The position numbers and the translations under genes are program-made. A stretch of 64,000 nt of DNA, taken from contig CAWDMC010000002.1 in NCBI GenBank assembly GCA_963803295.1, positions 124,001 through 188,000 on the forward strand, read 5' to 3'. Below the pieces are notes generated by a model. That model ran no database searches and was not told the origin of the DNA. It saw only the letters and a list, made by a program, of their open reading frames with translations. The stretch is from CAWDMC01 sp963803295 (GTDB lineage: Bacteria > Acidobacteriota > Terriglobia > UBA7540). Shown in pieces: positions 16,765 through 25,888 of this stretch (the stretch's first letter is position 1; every line of letters begins with the position of its first letter).

Positions 16765-17259
16765 TTAGCTGGTCGGCTCAGCCAGAATCGATGCCAGATT
16801 CTTCTGAATGCGCTCCACATGAGAGCCCTTCCAATAGATGTGACCGCAGCCAGAGCAGCGGAAGAACTCGTCATACAACTGGAAGATCCTGGGTTCTACC
16901 ATGGGCCCAACTTCGCCCTTGGGGATACTTTCAATCGCCGCGTTGCAGCGGGTGCAGCGCGTCCAGAGTCCGGAACTCGTATCGAGTTTGAACTGCTGTG
17001 CCAGCTCCCGCAGCTGCTCGGGAGGGTCCTCGCTTCGGACGCTGTAGATGTTGCTGAGTCCGCCGAAACGCTTCTCGGTATTCCCGCGAGTGAGGACCAC
17101 ACGCTCGCCGTGCCTCGAGATCTCCTGGAGTTCTGCGACCGTCGCCCGGGGCGAATACAGTGTGTCATAGCCGAGCAGCCGGAGCATTCGCGCCAGGCGG
17201 CCCAGCATGCGATCTGCCACGAAGAGAGGCGACATAGTTGATCCGATCGCGATCGGCAT
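16765..17259 (-). CDS. Mut7-C RNase-like protein with C-terminal zinc ribbon
   Basis: The 164-residue protein starts (from the second ATG at 17235) with FVADRMLGRLARMLRLLGYD, the signature of the Mut7-C PIN-like RNase domain, including the first acidic residue, and continues with VVLTRGNTEKRFG. The last third is a zinc ribbon with TRCTRCNAAI and FRCSGCGHIYWKGSH. Standalone bacterial members of this size are common; they are thought to cleave RNA, but no substrate is known. The downstream start at 17235 fits the family better than 17259. Confidence 0.87.
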   Translation of the reverse strand: MPIAIGSTMSPLFVADRMLGRLARMLRLLGYDTLYSPRATVAELQEISRHGERVVLTRGNTEKRFGGLSNIYSVRSEDPPEQLRELAQQFKLDTSSGLWTRCTRCNAAIESIPKGEVGPMVEPRIFQLYDEFFRCSGCGHIYWKGSHVERIQKNLASILAEPTS

Positions 17260-17314
17260 TGCGGAAACTTGGTGCGTCAGCGGGACGAAGGCTTAGAGAC
17301 TAGACCTTTGCAAT

Positions 17315-18682
17315 CTAGCACAGATGGCGATCGCGAAACTTCCACCAATATAAGGCCCCGCCGCAGGCCACAGTCACGAGGCCCTCAAAAGACTCTCGGG
17401 GACGAAAGCGTACGGCCGAGGCGAGCATCCCGGTCGCGGCCAGAAGGAACGCCGCCGGAGCCAGCGGATAACAGAAGTCGAGCGGGCGCAGCCGCCGCCA
17501 ATGCGGTCGCTTTCTCAGGCGAAAAATGCCCGCCGTGGCCAGCGCGCCAAACAGCACCAGCATGAATCCGATGTAATAGATGAGAGCCTCGAATGTCCCG
17601 GTCACTATCATCACTGCGGAAGTGAGCGTCTGAAACAGAATCGCAGTGACCGGCGTTCCCCATCGGGGATGAACCCGAGCCGCAGAGATGAAGAAACAGC
17701 CATCCTGGGCCATCGCGTAGTAGACCCGGGGACCCACCAGCACCATGGAGTTGATACAGGAAAGCAGTGCGGCCGCCATCATTCCACTGAAGATGGCGCC
17801 GCCACGGTGTTGGAAAAGCGAACGTGCCGTTAGGGAACCCACGGCCAGCATTCCCTTCAGTGCCCCCAAGGGCAGGGCGTACAGGAATGCGAGGTTGCAG
17901 GCAATATAGAACACGGCGACGACTATCGTGCCACCGGCCAGCGCCAAAGGCAATGTGCGTTCCGGGTCGCGTATCTCCTCCGCCACGTAGGTGGCCGCAT
18001 TCCAGCCGCTGTAGGCGAACATCACAAAGGTGAGGGATACCGCAAACTGCAGGACCAGATTGGGCGATGACGTACGCTGGGTGGTGAGCGAAAAGTTGTG
18101 CCAGTTACCGCGTCCAACCGAAAAGGCGAGCCCCAGGAATACCGTCAGCACCACCAGCTTGAGTGACGTGAGCAGCGTTTGCAGATTTGCGCTCAGCTTC
18201 AAACCCAGTATGTTGACCACACCGAAAAGTGCGATCACGCCCACCGCCAAAATCTGGCCGCTACCCAGATGCAGCCACGGAAGTCCCGGGAGTACGGCGG
18301 GTCTCGCCGAGTCGACGGTGAGCGAAGGAAAGAAATAGGTCAGATATGACGAAAAAGCCAGGGCCGCAGCGGCAACAGGGGCCGAGAAGCCCGCGAAGAA
18401 CGATACCCACCCGCTCACGAATCCCCAACTCGGACCCCAGGCTTCGCGTAGATAAACATACTCGCCACCCGATCGCGGCAAATTGATGCCCAGTTCGGCG
18501 TAGACAAGGCATCCCGCCACCGCCACCACGGCGCCCACTATCCAGATGCCCAGCACCAGTGCGGGTCGGCCCAAGTCGGCGGCGAGAAAACCGGTAGTGG
18601 TGAAGATCCCGGTGCCGATCATGTTCGACACTACCAGCGCCGTGGCGCTAATGATCGTCAGTTCCCGTCGCAGCGGCGGCGA
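17315..18682 (-). CDS. APC-superfamily amino acid permease
   Basis: A 455-residue inner-membrane transporter with about twelve hydrophobic segments. The first helix contains NMIGTGIFTTTGF, the broken-helix GxGIF substrate motif of APC proteins, and the second cytoplasmic loop has INLPRSGGEYVYLREAWG, typical of the LAT/amino acid-polyamine group. FAYSGWNAATYVAEEIRDPER is the conserved TM6 region. The start at 18682 (MSPPLRRELT) follows GAGGA; 17 upstream codons are open but unlikely. The tryptophanase is nearby on the same strand, but the Mut7-C gene separates them, so tryptophan transport is only a guess. Confidence 0.9.
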   Translation of the reverse strand, partial: SPPLRRELTIISATALVVSNMIGTGIFTTTGFLAADLGRPALVLGIWIVGAVVAVAGCLVYAELGINLPRSGGEYVYLREAWGPSWGFVSGWVSFFAGFSAPVAAAALAFSSYLTYFFPSLTVDSARPAVLPGLPWLHLGSGQILAVGVIALFGVVNILGLKLSANLQTLLTSLKLVVLTVFLGLAFSVGRGNWHNFSLTTQRTSSPNLVLQFAVSLTFVMFAYSGWNAATYVAEEIRDPERTLPLALAGGTIVVAVFYIACNLAFLYALPLGALKGMLAVGSLTARSLFQHRGGAIFSGMMAAALLSCINSMVLVGPRVYYAMAQDGCFFISAARVHPRWGTPVTAILFQTLTSAVMIVTGTFEALIYYIGFMLVLFGALATAGIFRLRKRPHWRRLRPLDFCYPLAPAAFLLAATGMLASAVRFRPRESFEGLVTVACGGALYWWKFRDRHLC

Positions 18683-18831
18683 CATCGGATGAATTATCCT
18701 CGCGGTTGGGCCTGTACCCTGGGCGCCCTTCAATTTCCATACTCCCCTCCTCGGTTTGGACTCGGTTTGGGAGGGGGCAGGAGCATAAGCGCGAGCTTAA
18801 AGAGGATTACAAAATATAGCGACGACCATTG

Positions 18832-18904
18832 CTGTAGCGCCGGTGTCCCCACCGGCGTCTTTCGGCGCTGGGGGCAGCGCCGCGACAGAAGCAGTTGTCA
18901 CTAA
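18832..18904 (+). repeat. dispersed palindromic repeat, copy 1
   Basis: CTGTAGCGCCGGTGTCCCCA followed by CCGGCGTCTTTCGGCGCTG recurs at 37322-37374 and, inverted, at 41648-41700. GCGCCGGTG and CACCGGCG arms can form a stem, and the ACAGAAG-GTTGTCA tail of copy 1 also resembles the flank of copy 3. This is a REP-like element; no gene lies in 18683-18971. Confidence 0.75.
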
Positions 18905-18971
18905 TATTATGTAATCTTCAAATATGCACTAGAATTCCATTCCCTGCCCGACACGGAAAAATCAGCCGGGG

Positions 18972-19631
18972 CTAGCGCTGAAAGACGACAAAATACTGGT
19001 ATCTGAGGAAATCGAATTGAGCGGCCAAGCGCAATCCAGCGGTCTCAAACTCCTTAATCATGTCGGTCTTGGCGATCTTCATCTCGACCGGGGGGCCTAG
19101 CGGAAGCGGTTTCTTCTCGAAATCAATGTTAACCAGGCGTCCGCCGGGCTTCAGGGCCTGAATCAGCAATGGATAGTATTGCGGGCGATCCGAAATGTGG
19201 TGGAGCGTGTCGCAGATGAAGATCAAATCAACCGACGACGCTGGCAGCTTGGGATCGTGGGGCCCCGCCAGAACTTTGCGTATATTGGTCATCTTTGCTG
19301 ACTGCGCCTGTCTGGTCAGGTAGTCCAGCATCTCGTGGGAAATATCTACTGCGTAGACCCGGCCCCTAGGACCCACTGCGCGGGCGAAGCGCAAGGTGAA
19401 ATAGCCCGGCCCGGAACCTAGATCGGCGACGGTATCTCCCGGCTTGATACCCAGTTTGGCTATCACCTCTTCGGGCTGCTGCCATTCGTCCCGGCCTGGG
19501 TCGAGCATCGCCCGGATATACGCCGACGCGTTTTCAGGGGGATGCTGCTGATGCGGAATCTGAGCTGCAGCCGCTACCGTGACAAGCAGAACACCGCTAA
19601 TCCACACGACGATCTGGCAGCGCTTCATCAT
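18972..19631 (-). CDS. exported SAM-dependent methyltransferase
   Basis: The 219-residue protein has a signal peptide (RCQIVVWISGVLLVTVAAAA then AQIP), followed by a class I Rossmann methyltransferase. Motif I is VADLGSGPGYFTLRFA, motif II YAVDISHEMLDYL, and IFICDTLHHISDRPQYYPLL and PGGRLVNIDFEKKPL correspond to later motifs of the UbiE/MenG-like group. A periplasmic SAM enzyme is unusual because SAM is cytosolic, but proteins like this recur in Acidobacteriota. The substrate is unknown. The signal could instead act as a membrane anchor. Confidence 0.85.
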   Translation of the reverse strand: MMKRCQIVVWISGVLLVTVAAAAQIPHQQHPPENASAYIRAMLDPGRDEWQQPEEVIAKLGIKPGDTVADLGSGPGYFTLRFARAVGPRGRVYAVDISHEMLDYLTRQAQSAKMTNIRKVLAGPHDPKLPASSVDLIFICDTLHHISDRPQYYPLLIQALKPGGRLVNIDFEKKPLPLGPPVEMKIAKTDMIKEFETAGLRLAAQFDFLRYQYFVVFQR

Positions 19632-20275
19632 CCGGTCTCCTCAAGGTTGGCAGGCAGTCGGCAGTAGCAGCCGGCAGCCCTTTTTTTTGCCCAACCTATT
19701 ATAATCACTTCTCTACATATCGTCGTGACCCCTTGCGCATTTTAACCGCGGTGTTCGTCAGGCACGCCGAAATCGCCCCTCGGGTCTCTACCTTTTGCGG
19801 CCCGCCTAAAAGGGGGGGCGTAAAGACCCTCCCCTACTTATCCGGCCTAGTCGTAACTCCCGTGCGGATTTCCAATTCGTCAGCCCCCAAGGCGGCGTAA
19901 CGCCCGGCGTCCCACGGGCTGAAGCCCGTGTCTCCTGGATTGTGGCATAGCCGTCCTGGGCCACGTCGTAGGGAAAATGTACAAACTCTAGGGGGTTAAA
20001 ACCCCGCCCTTCTCTAAAAGCCCAGTCCCCAACCCGCACCGACGTGATAAATCCCCGGTTAGCAGGCGTGTCATCGATTCGCAACGAAGCCCTGATGCCC
20101 GTAAACCTCGAGACACTGCTTGTATGCTTAGGGCCGCTTGTGGTATGCATAGGGCGCTCCTCGCACGGAAATTGCTTTTTTCGCCTCCGCGCTGGGCAGG
20201 ATTAAGTTGGCGCGAGGTCGTTAAGACTGGAAGCATGCTAAAGGTCGAGACCGAATCTGCCGTCCAGGAGGGCTT
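19632..20275. other. gene-free stretch with a hairpin
   Basis: No credible coding frame. A perfect hairpin CACGGGCTGAAGCCCGTG lies at 19913-19930; a relative, GCACGGCTGAAGCCGTGC, is at 44809-44826. A T-run at 19680-19687 precedes AT-rich sequence. Possible repeat debris. Confidence 0.4.
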
Positions 20276-20782
20276 ATGGCATTTTGTCCCAAATGTGGAG
20301 CATCCGTTGCCGCGGATGCAACTTTTTGTGGCTCATGTGGCGCGCCGTTGAGCGCGGCTGCTCCCGTTCCTCCAGCGGGCCCCCCGCCGCCGGGGCCATC
20401 GCCGGTGGCGAGCACACCCATGACCTCCAACGTGGCTGGGGCGCTGTGCTACGTATTGGGGTTCCTTACCGGGATTATCTTTCTGGTGCTTGACCCCTAC
20501 AAGAACGATCGTTTCGTGAGGTTCCACGCCTTTCAGTCGATATTCCTCAACGTGGCCTTGATAGCGTTCTGGATTGTCTGGTCTATCCTGAGCGCCATCA
20601 TTTTTGCTGTGGCTGTGGCCGGAGGCTTCGTGCTGTCCCTGCTAAGCTTGTTCCATTTGATCGGCCTGGTAATCTGGCTGGCGTTTATTGCCCTGTGGGT
20701 GTTTATGATCTACAAGGCCTATAACAATGAGCGCTTTATGCTGCCGGTCATCGGCGCCCTGGCCGCTAAACAGGCGGGCTAG
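20276..20782 (+). CDS. zinc-ribbon membrane protein (DUF4870-like)
   Basis: The 168-residue protein opens with a zinc ribbon (FCPKCGASVAADATFCGSCG), followed by a proline-rich linker and three to four hydrophobic helices. NDRFVRFHAFQSIFLNVA and FMIYKAYNNERFMLPVIG are typical of the DUF4870/YidH-like small membrane family. AGGAGG lies six bases before the ATG. Function is unknown; zinc-ribbon fusions of this kind are common in Acidobacteriota. It stands alone between two gene-free stretches. Confidence 0.85.
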   Translation: MAFCPKCGASVAADATFCGSCGAPLSAAAPVPPAGPPPPGPSPVASTPMTSNVAGALCYVLGFLTGIIFLVLDPYKNDRFVRFHAFQSIFLNVALIAFWIVWSILSAIIFAVAVAGGFVLSLLSLFHLIGLVIWLAFIALWVFMIYKAYNNERFMLPVIGALAAKQAG

Positions 20783-21236
20783 CGGGTGAAGCTGTTACAG
20801 AACGGAGTGGAAAATGAGCCACGTTAGTGGCGGCACCAGGCACTTTACCTCATTACGTCCGAACTGATGTCGCCCCCTTCCGGGGCTTTAACGCGTAAGA
20901 TTCGCCTATTAATTCCCACGGCTCGTTGCCGTCGGCTATAGGATGCCGCTCGCTATGTGGGCTTCGAGCCACGCGCCTGGTGCTTTACCAGCGGTTATGA
21001 GCGTCTTCCCCTCACCCTGTCATTCTGCACTTTCAGTTCCTCGGCTCCTCTGGGACCGTCGCTCACAAACCACGGATACGGTCGAATATGCGAGTCTGCG
21101 CTAGCCTGCTTTTCCTGCCAGGTTTTGCCGTCCCCGCTTTTCTCTTGACAATTACCTCCGACCAAGGCAAGGTAGCAGGTTTCACCCAAAGGCCTCCGCT
21201 TCCGAGGTTGCCAGCTGGTGGCTCGATTTGAACTAT
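20783..21236. repeat. gene-free stretch carrying a diverged hairpin repeat
   Basis: CCCACGGCTCGTTGCCGT at 20915-20932, followed by CGGCTATAGGATGCCGCT, is a diverged copy of the repeat at 16632-16670. A preceding TGTCGCCCCCTTCCGGGGC (20869-20887) forms another small hairpin. No gene is supported. Confidence 0.5.
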
Positions 21237-22211
21237 ATGAGAGTACGTGTTTGCTTTCACGACCAATGCTTTGACGGCGCCTGTGCGGCGGCTCTTTTCA
21301 CCCGCTTCTACAAGGCGTCAATCCGGCCCGATGTGGAATTTGAGTATCTGGGTCTCGCTCATCGGGCCGGACACCTTTTTGACGAGGACATGTTCGACGG
21401 CGACGAAAACGCCATCGTGGATTTCAAGTATTCGAGTTCCGATCGCCTCACTTGGTGGTTCGACCATCACCAGAGTGCTTTTCTTACTGGCGCGGACGCG
21501 GAGCACTTCCGCCGCGATCGCAGTGGCAGGAAGTTCTATAATCCTGAGTTCAAATCCTGCACCAACTTCCTGGCCCACGTTGGCGCCGCCAAGTTCGATT
21601 TCCATGCTCCAGACCTGGCCGATATGGTCCACTGGGCCGATATTATCGATGGCGCCCAGTATCCTGACACAAAAACAGCCGTCGAGATGCGGGATCCGGC
21701 CACCCAGATCACTCTGGTGATCGAGGGAACGCGAACCAAGGGGTTCGTAGCGAGCCTGATCCCCGAGTTGATCTCGAAGCCCCTGGCCGAAATTGCAGCT
21801 CTGCCTGAGATTCGCCGGGCGTTCGAGGAGCTTTATGAGCACCACCTGCGGTTTATGGATCTCATCCGCGAGCGCGCTCGATTAAGCGACGGTGTGTTGT
21901 TTTTCGACATATCAGACGGGGACGTAGAGGGATACAATAAGTTCGTTCCTTACTACCTTTATCCCGAAGCGGTCTACAGCGTAGCAGTCAGCCGATCGCA
22001 CGAGCGCACCAAAATCGCGGTTGGAAGCAATCCCTGGAATCCAACACCGAAAACCTGTAATCTCGCCTCCATCTGTGAGCGTTACGGAGGTGGAGGACAC
22101 GCCAAGGTGGCGGCGATTTCCTTGCCGCCGGGGGATCTCGAACGCGCTCGGCACGTGGCGCATCAAATCGCCGACCAATTGCGCGGCAGCCTGGCCGGCC
22201 CAGGGTCCTAG
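21237..22211 (+). CDS. DHH-family phosphoesterase
   Basis: The 324-residue protein has the DHH fold: an N-terminal FHDQCFDGACAAALF, metal-ligand segment IVDFKYSSSD, the DHH motif itself in WWFDHHQSAF, MVHWADIIDGAQYP, and a C-terminal DHHA1-like substrate loop RYGGGGHAKVAAISL. Family members cleave phosphodiesters in oligoribonucleotides or cyclic dinucleotides, or act on pyrophosphate; this one lacks CBS or PAS domains, so it resembles the NrnA-like group loosely. The ATG at 21237 is preferred to a TTG three codons earlier. Its natural substrate cannot be told from sequence. Confidence 0.85.
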   Translation: MRVRVCFHDQCFDGACAAALFTRFYKASIRPDVEFEYLGLAHRAGHLFDEDMFDGDENAIVDFKYSSSDRLTWWFDHHQSAFLTGADAEHFRRDRSGRKFYNPEFKSCTNFLAHVGAAKFDFHAPDLADMVHWADIIDGAQYPDTKTAVEMRDPATQITLVIEGTRTKGFVASLIPELISKPLAEIAALPEIRRAFEELYEHHLRFMDLIRERARLSDGVLFFDISDGDVEGYNKFVPYYLYPEAVYSVAVSRSHERTKIAVGSNPWNPTPKTCNLASICERYGGGGHAKVAAISLPPGDLERARHVAHQIADQLRGSLAGPGS

Positions 22212-22360
22212 GCTCACCGGAAAGTGATGTGGCTGTGAGGTTTGCCGTGCCCAATAGGTCGAGGCCCGAATCGTTGGGTGCTTGCGATGAGCCCGAGCCT
22301 GTGGTAAGAAGGATCTGATCTTAAGTCACCTCACAACCGAAGCCAAAGGAGCAGGAGGCC

Positions 22361-23251
22361 GTGAGCCAACCCGTAACCCAGGCTACGATCGAAGTGAGCA
22401 TTTTCGGCACTTCCGATATCGGCTTGGTACGCAAGAACAACGAAGATAACTTCGTCATCTTCAATCTCTCCGACGGCGAGGAAGGTCGACCCGCGGTGCT
22501 GCAGCATTACAGGCTCGGCCCCCGGGGTTTGCTGCTGGTGGTGGCGGACGGCATGGGCGGTGAGTCCTCCGGTGAGGTGGCAAGCGATATGGTGGCCACC
22601 ACGGTTCCGCGCCGGCTGCACCATAATCTCAAGTCGCTCGAAAGCGTCGGCCCCACCAACTTTGCCCTCCTATTGCGCGAGTCCGTCGAGTACGCCAACC
22701 AGATGATCTATGAGAAGGCACACAGCGACGAAATCTTTCGTGGAATGGGCACCACGACCACCGCCGGAGCGATCTTCGGGCCGTATCTTTTTGTGGCCCA
22801 GGTGGGCGACTCGCGAGCGTATCTGAGCCGTGGCGGAAAGCTCGTGCAGTTGACGCGCGATCAGACGTTCTTGAATTACCTGGCGGAGATCGGCGCCGAG
22901 CTACCCGACGATCTGGAAAACGACAACCGCAAAAGCATCCTGACCCAGGCCGTGGGGACAAGCGAGGCACTCGACGTCAAGATGACCTACACCAAGCTGC
23001 GCGAGGGAGACCGTCTCCTGTTGTGCAGCGACGGTCTCTACAATATGGTAAAGGCGGCGGGTTTCGCCACTTTGGACGCGAGCGATCTGGCCACCAATGC
23101 GCAGCGGCTGGTCGAAATGGCGCGGCAACAGGGGGGAGCCGACAATATTACGGTGGTGATGGCGGAGGTTTCTGGTCCGGGACTGCCGCCCGCCGACCCC
23201 GAAGCCGAGGTAGAGTTCCGCGAATTCAAAGAAAGCGAATTCAATCGCTAA
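22361..23251 (+). CDS. PP2C-family serine/threonine phosphatase
   Basis: The 296-residue protein has the bacterial PP2C (PppA/Stp1-like) motif series: SDIGLVRKNNEDNF (metal-binding and substrate residues), LLVVADGMGGESSGE, MGTTTTAGAI, VAQVGDSRAYL, RDQTFLNYL, and LLLCSDGLYNMV followed by GGADNITVVMAE. It dephosphorylates Ser/Thr on proteins in the cytoplasm using Mn/Mg. It starts at GTG with AGGAGG close upstream. The gene ends one base before the convergent stop of a two-FHA protein, so the two are neighbours with linked function but probably not one operon. Confidence 0.95.
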   Translation: MSQPVTQATIEVSIFGTSDIGLVRKNNEDNFVIFNLSDGEEGRPAVLQHYRLGPRGLLLVVADGMGGESSGEVASDMVATTVPRRLHHNLKSLESVGPTNFALLLRESVEYANQMIYEKAHSDEIFRGMGTTTTAGAIFGPYLFVAQVGDSRAYLSRGGKLVQLTRDQTFLNYLAEIGAELPDDLENDNRKSILTQAVGTSEALDVKMTYTKLREGDRLLLCSDGLYNMVKAAGFATLDASDLATNAQRLVEMARQQGGADNITVVMAEVSGPGLPPADPEAEVEFREFKESEFNR

Positions 23252-23252
23252 G

Positions 23253-24392
23253 TCAAACTGGGCGTCGAAGGTTCACGCGGAAGAGCTGTTCTCCCAGGAA
23301 GAACTCGTTTCCGTCCTCGAGTTCCACCTCTCCTTCAATCCGAAGGTAGACACCGTTCCTGCTCTTGAGGTCCTGCAGAATGAAGTGTCCTGAACTGTTG
23401 AGGATGCGGGCATGAAGGCCCGACATGTAAGGATCGTCTCGGAACACAAGATCCCCACGCGTCCGGCCAAAAGTAGTTTCACTCTTATTCAGGTTGAAAA
23501 CCTGGATCACCGTGCCATCAAGCCGGACCTGCTCGATGGCTACAACCGCCTCCGCAAGCGCCGCGGGAGCTGGTCTAGCGAGGGTGGCCGCTGTGTCTGG
23601 GTCCTCGATGAGCCCCGTTCCTGCTAGCGACTGCAAGGAGATGCGAAACAGGTTTCGTCCGAGAAGGAAGACCCGCCCGGGAGCCAGCGCGGCATCCTGG
23701 CGCAGCTTGACGAATGTCCCCTGCCGGCTTCCCTGATCAGTCAGGAAAAGCCGCCCGTCGCGGAGTTGGACTCGAGCATGGAAGCGCGATATCAGTGTGT
23801 CAGCAGGATAGTTGAAGTCACAGTTTTCGCGTCCGATCGTCACTTCACGCCGGAATGGCTGCATTTCGCCGAAACTACCATCGACCCTCACCTCGGTGAT
23901 AGTGGCTTCGATTTGGGGAGCCACCTCAGACCGGAAGCCGGTCGAGGGGTTCTGAACGGGAGCCGCTGTCGACCATGCCATGCCGGCCGGAGGAGCCGGG
24001 GCCGTATTGGGCGCGCCGCCGAATAAGGTGTTCTGCGGAGCCGCTGCCTGTAGACCAGGGCCGGATATTACCGCGCGGGGATCAGGTGAAAGGAAAGGCG
24101 GTTTTGCCGCCGGTGTCTCTGGCGCCGGTTCCAGACGGAATCCGCAGTATCCACAAAATCGGCTGCGGGGCGGCAGTGCCTTGCCGCACGCGGGGCAGTA
24201 GGGACCTTCGTGGGGCGGGAACGTGGCTCGCGACCCTCGGCGCAACGGTAAGGTCGAGGCCTCGCCCGCTCCGGGTAATGGACTCCCACAGCGGTTGCAG
24301 ATGAGCGAGTGGATCGGATTTGCCGCGGCACACACCGGGCACCGGCTGGGCGCTGGCAGGTCTGATCCTCTTGGACTTATGGCGTCACTCAC
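23253..24392 (-). CDS. protein with two zinc ribbons and two FHA domains
   Basis: The 379-residue protein begins with two CxxC...CxxC zinc ribbons (CPVCAAANPIHSLICNRCG at about 18 and CPACGKALPPRSRFCGYCG at about 66), then a proline-rich linker and two FHA domains. FHA1 shows EVTIGRENCDFN and RFHARVQLRDGRLFLTDQGS; FHA2 shows TTFGRTRGDLVF, SGLHARI and DLKSRNGVYLR. FHA domains bind phosphothreonine, which fits with the convergent PP2C gene. No kinase is in the window. The double ribbon suggests protein or nucleic acid contacts. Target is unknown. Confidence 0.9.
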   Translation of the reverse strand: MSDAISPRGSDLPAPSRCPVCAAANPIHSLICNRCGSPLPGAGEASTLPLRRGSRATFPPHEGPYCPACGKALPPRSRFCGYCGFRLEPAPETPAAKPPFLSPDPRAVISGPGLQAAAPQNTLFGGAPNTAPAPPAGMAWSTAAPVQNPSTGFRSEVAPQIEATITEVRVDGSFGEMQPFRREVTIGRENCDFNYPADTLISRFHARVQLRDGRLFLTDQGSRQGTFVKLRQDAALAPGRVFLLGRNLFRISLQSLAGTGLIEDPDTAATLARPAPAALAEAVVAIEQVRLDGTVIQVFNLNKSETTFGRTRGDLVFRDDPYMSGLHARILNSSGHFILQDLKSRNGVYLRIEGEVELEDGNEFFLGEQLFRVNLRRPV

Positions 24393-24703
24393 CGTATCCT
24401 CTGGCTGCCGTTCAGGCTGAGAAGTTCTCGATTTTGCCTAGTATACCAGCGAGCCGGAATTGACGGAGTACAAAAGAGGGTTTATCGTACCAGATGTAGG
24501 GGGCGAGGCCATGGCCGGCTTTCCGACCCCGCAGCGGGCCTGAGCCCTTGCCGGTCTTCGATCGAAGAAGGCCCTATCTCCGTTGCCGACCCCACAATAG
24601 GTAACCGCCATGTTAATCTGAATCGTACACATGTGAGGCGTTGGGATCGCGTTGAAGCGTCCCCCCGGGCCTCCTTGGTACACCTTAGGAGTTTCAAACT
24701 GCA
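24393..24703. other. intergenic stretch upstream of the RND efflux genes
   Basis: No coding frame is convincing. It should hold the promoters of the divergent FHA and RND genes; no clear operator or TetR-type palindrome was recognised. Confidence 0.4.
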
Positions 24704-25888
24704 ATGAACACAGTCGAATTCGTCAAAGAGGGAGATGGACGCGTCCGTTTTCGAGGAGCAGTCCTGGCACTCAGCCTGGTAGGGTTAGCCGTGGCGTTTT
24801 CGTCCTGCTCCGGAACTCGGACTCAGGGACAGGCCCCTCAGGCTATGCGGATGCCCCCGGTTCCTGTGATGGTCGCTTCCGCCCGCCAGGAGACCGTGCC
24901 GATTGTTCTGACCCAGATTGGCACGGTCGAGGCCTATTCGACGGTAACCATCCGATCGCAGGTGGACGGCCAGTTGAAGACCGTCAATTTCACCGAAGGC
25001 CAGGACGTGAAGGCAGGCGATCTGCTTTTCACCATCGATTCCCGCTCGCACGAAGCTGCTTTGGCCCAGGATGAGGCCAATCTGGCTCACGACCAGGCGC
25101 AATACGAGAACGCCAAGGCTCAGGACGGACGCTACGCGGCCCTTTTCCAGGCGGGAATTGTCTCCAAAGACCAGTATGAACAATACCACTCGGCGGCGAG
25201 CGCTCTCGAAGCCACAGTCAAGGCCGACAGGGCGGCCATTGAGAACGCCAAGGTGACGCTCGGCTACTGCACCATTCGCTCGCCGATCAGCGGACGGACG
25301 GGCAGCCTGCAGGTGAACGCCGGGAACATGCTCAAGGCGAACGACACCGCCCTTGTGGTTGTGAACCAGATCAGTCCTATTTATGTGGATTTATCCGTAC
25401 CACAGCAGAACCTGGCGGAGATCAAGGAACGTCTTAGCCGTGAGCGTCTCAGGGTCACAGCTGCGATTCCCGCCGGCTCTGAGGAGAAGACCGAAAGCGG
25501 TTCGCTCAGCTTTGTGAACAACGCGGTTGACTCCAATACCGGAACCATCATGCTGAAGGCGACGTTCGAAAACCGGCAGCATCGGCTTTGGCCCGGGCAG
25601 TTTGTGAACGTTACGCTGGAATTGAGCCGGCAAGCGGATGCCGTACTGGTCCCAACGCAGGCGGTGCAGACCGGTCAAAACGCTCATTACGTTTTTCTAG
25701 TGAAGCCTGACCAGACTGTGGAAGTCAGGCCAGTAGTCGCCGGCAATACTTACGGAGGCGACACTGTGATTCAGCAGGGGGTCCAGCCGGGCGACCGTGT
25801 CGTCACCGATGGGCAATTGCGCCTCTTCCCTGGAGCCAAGATTGTAATTAAGACCGGGCTTGCCCCTGCGGCCGCCACAGGAGCATGA
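24704..25888 (+). CDS. RND efflux periplasmic adaptor (membrane fusion protein, MdtA-like)
   Basis: A 394-residue periplasmic adaptor. An N-terminal hydrophobic segment ends in AFSSCSG, a plausible lipobox. The mature part has the biotinyl-lipoyl halves VEAYSTVTIRSQVDGQLKTV and GYCTIRSPISGRTGSLQVNAG flanking a coiled-coil hairpin (DEANLAHDQAQYENAK), then beta-barrel (LSVPQQNLAEIKERL) and LVPTQAVQTG. This matches MdtA/AcrA-type adaptors. Its stop overlaps the ATG of the permease by four bases. No TolC gene is adjacent, so the outer-membrane channel must be elsewhere. Confidence 0.94.
   Translation: MNTVEFVKEGDGRVRFRGAVLALSLVGLAVAFSSCSGTRTQGQAPQAMRMPPVPVMVASARQETVPIVLTQIGTVEAYSTVTIRSQVDGQLKTVNFTEGQDVKAGDLLFTIDSRSHEAALAQDEANLAHDQAQYENAKAQDGRYAALFQAGIVSKDQYEQYHSAASALEATVKADRAAIENAKVTLGYCTIRSPISGRTGSLQVNAGNMLKANDTALVVVNQISPIYVDLSVPQQNLAEIKERLSRERLRVTAAIPAGSEEKTESGSLSFVNNAVDSNTGTIMLKATFENRQHRLWPGQFVNVTLELSRQADAVLVPTQAVQTGQNAHYVFLVKPDQTVEVRPVVAGNTYGGDTVIQQGVQPGDRVVTDGQLRLFPGAKIVIKTGLAPAAATGA

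Noticed and set aside
16394..16768. 124-residue open frame between tnaA and the Mut7-C gene
   Set aside because: It runs through both hairpin repeats and has no recognisable domain.
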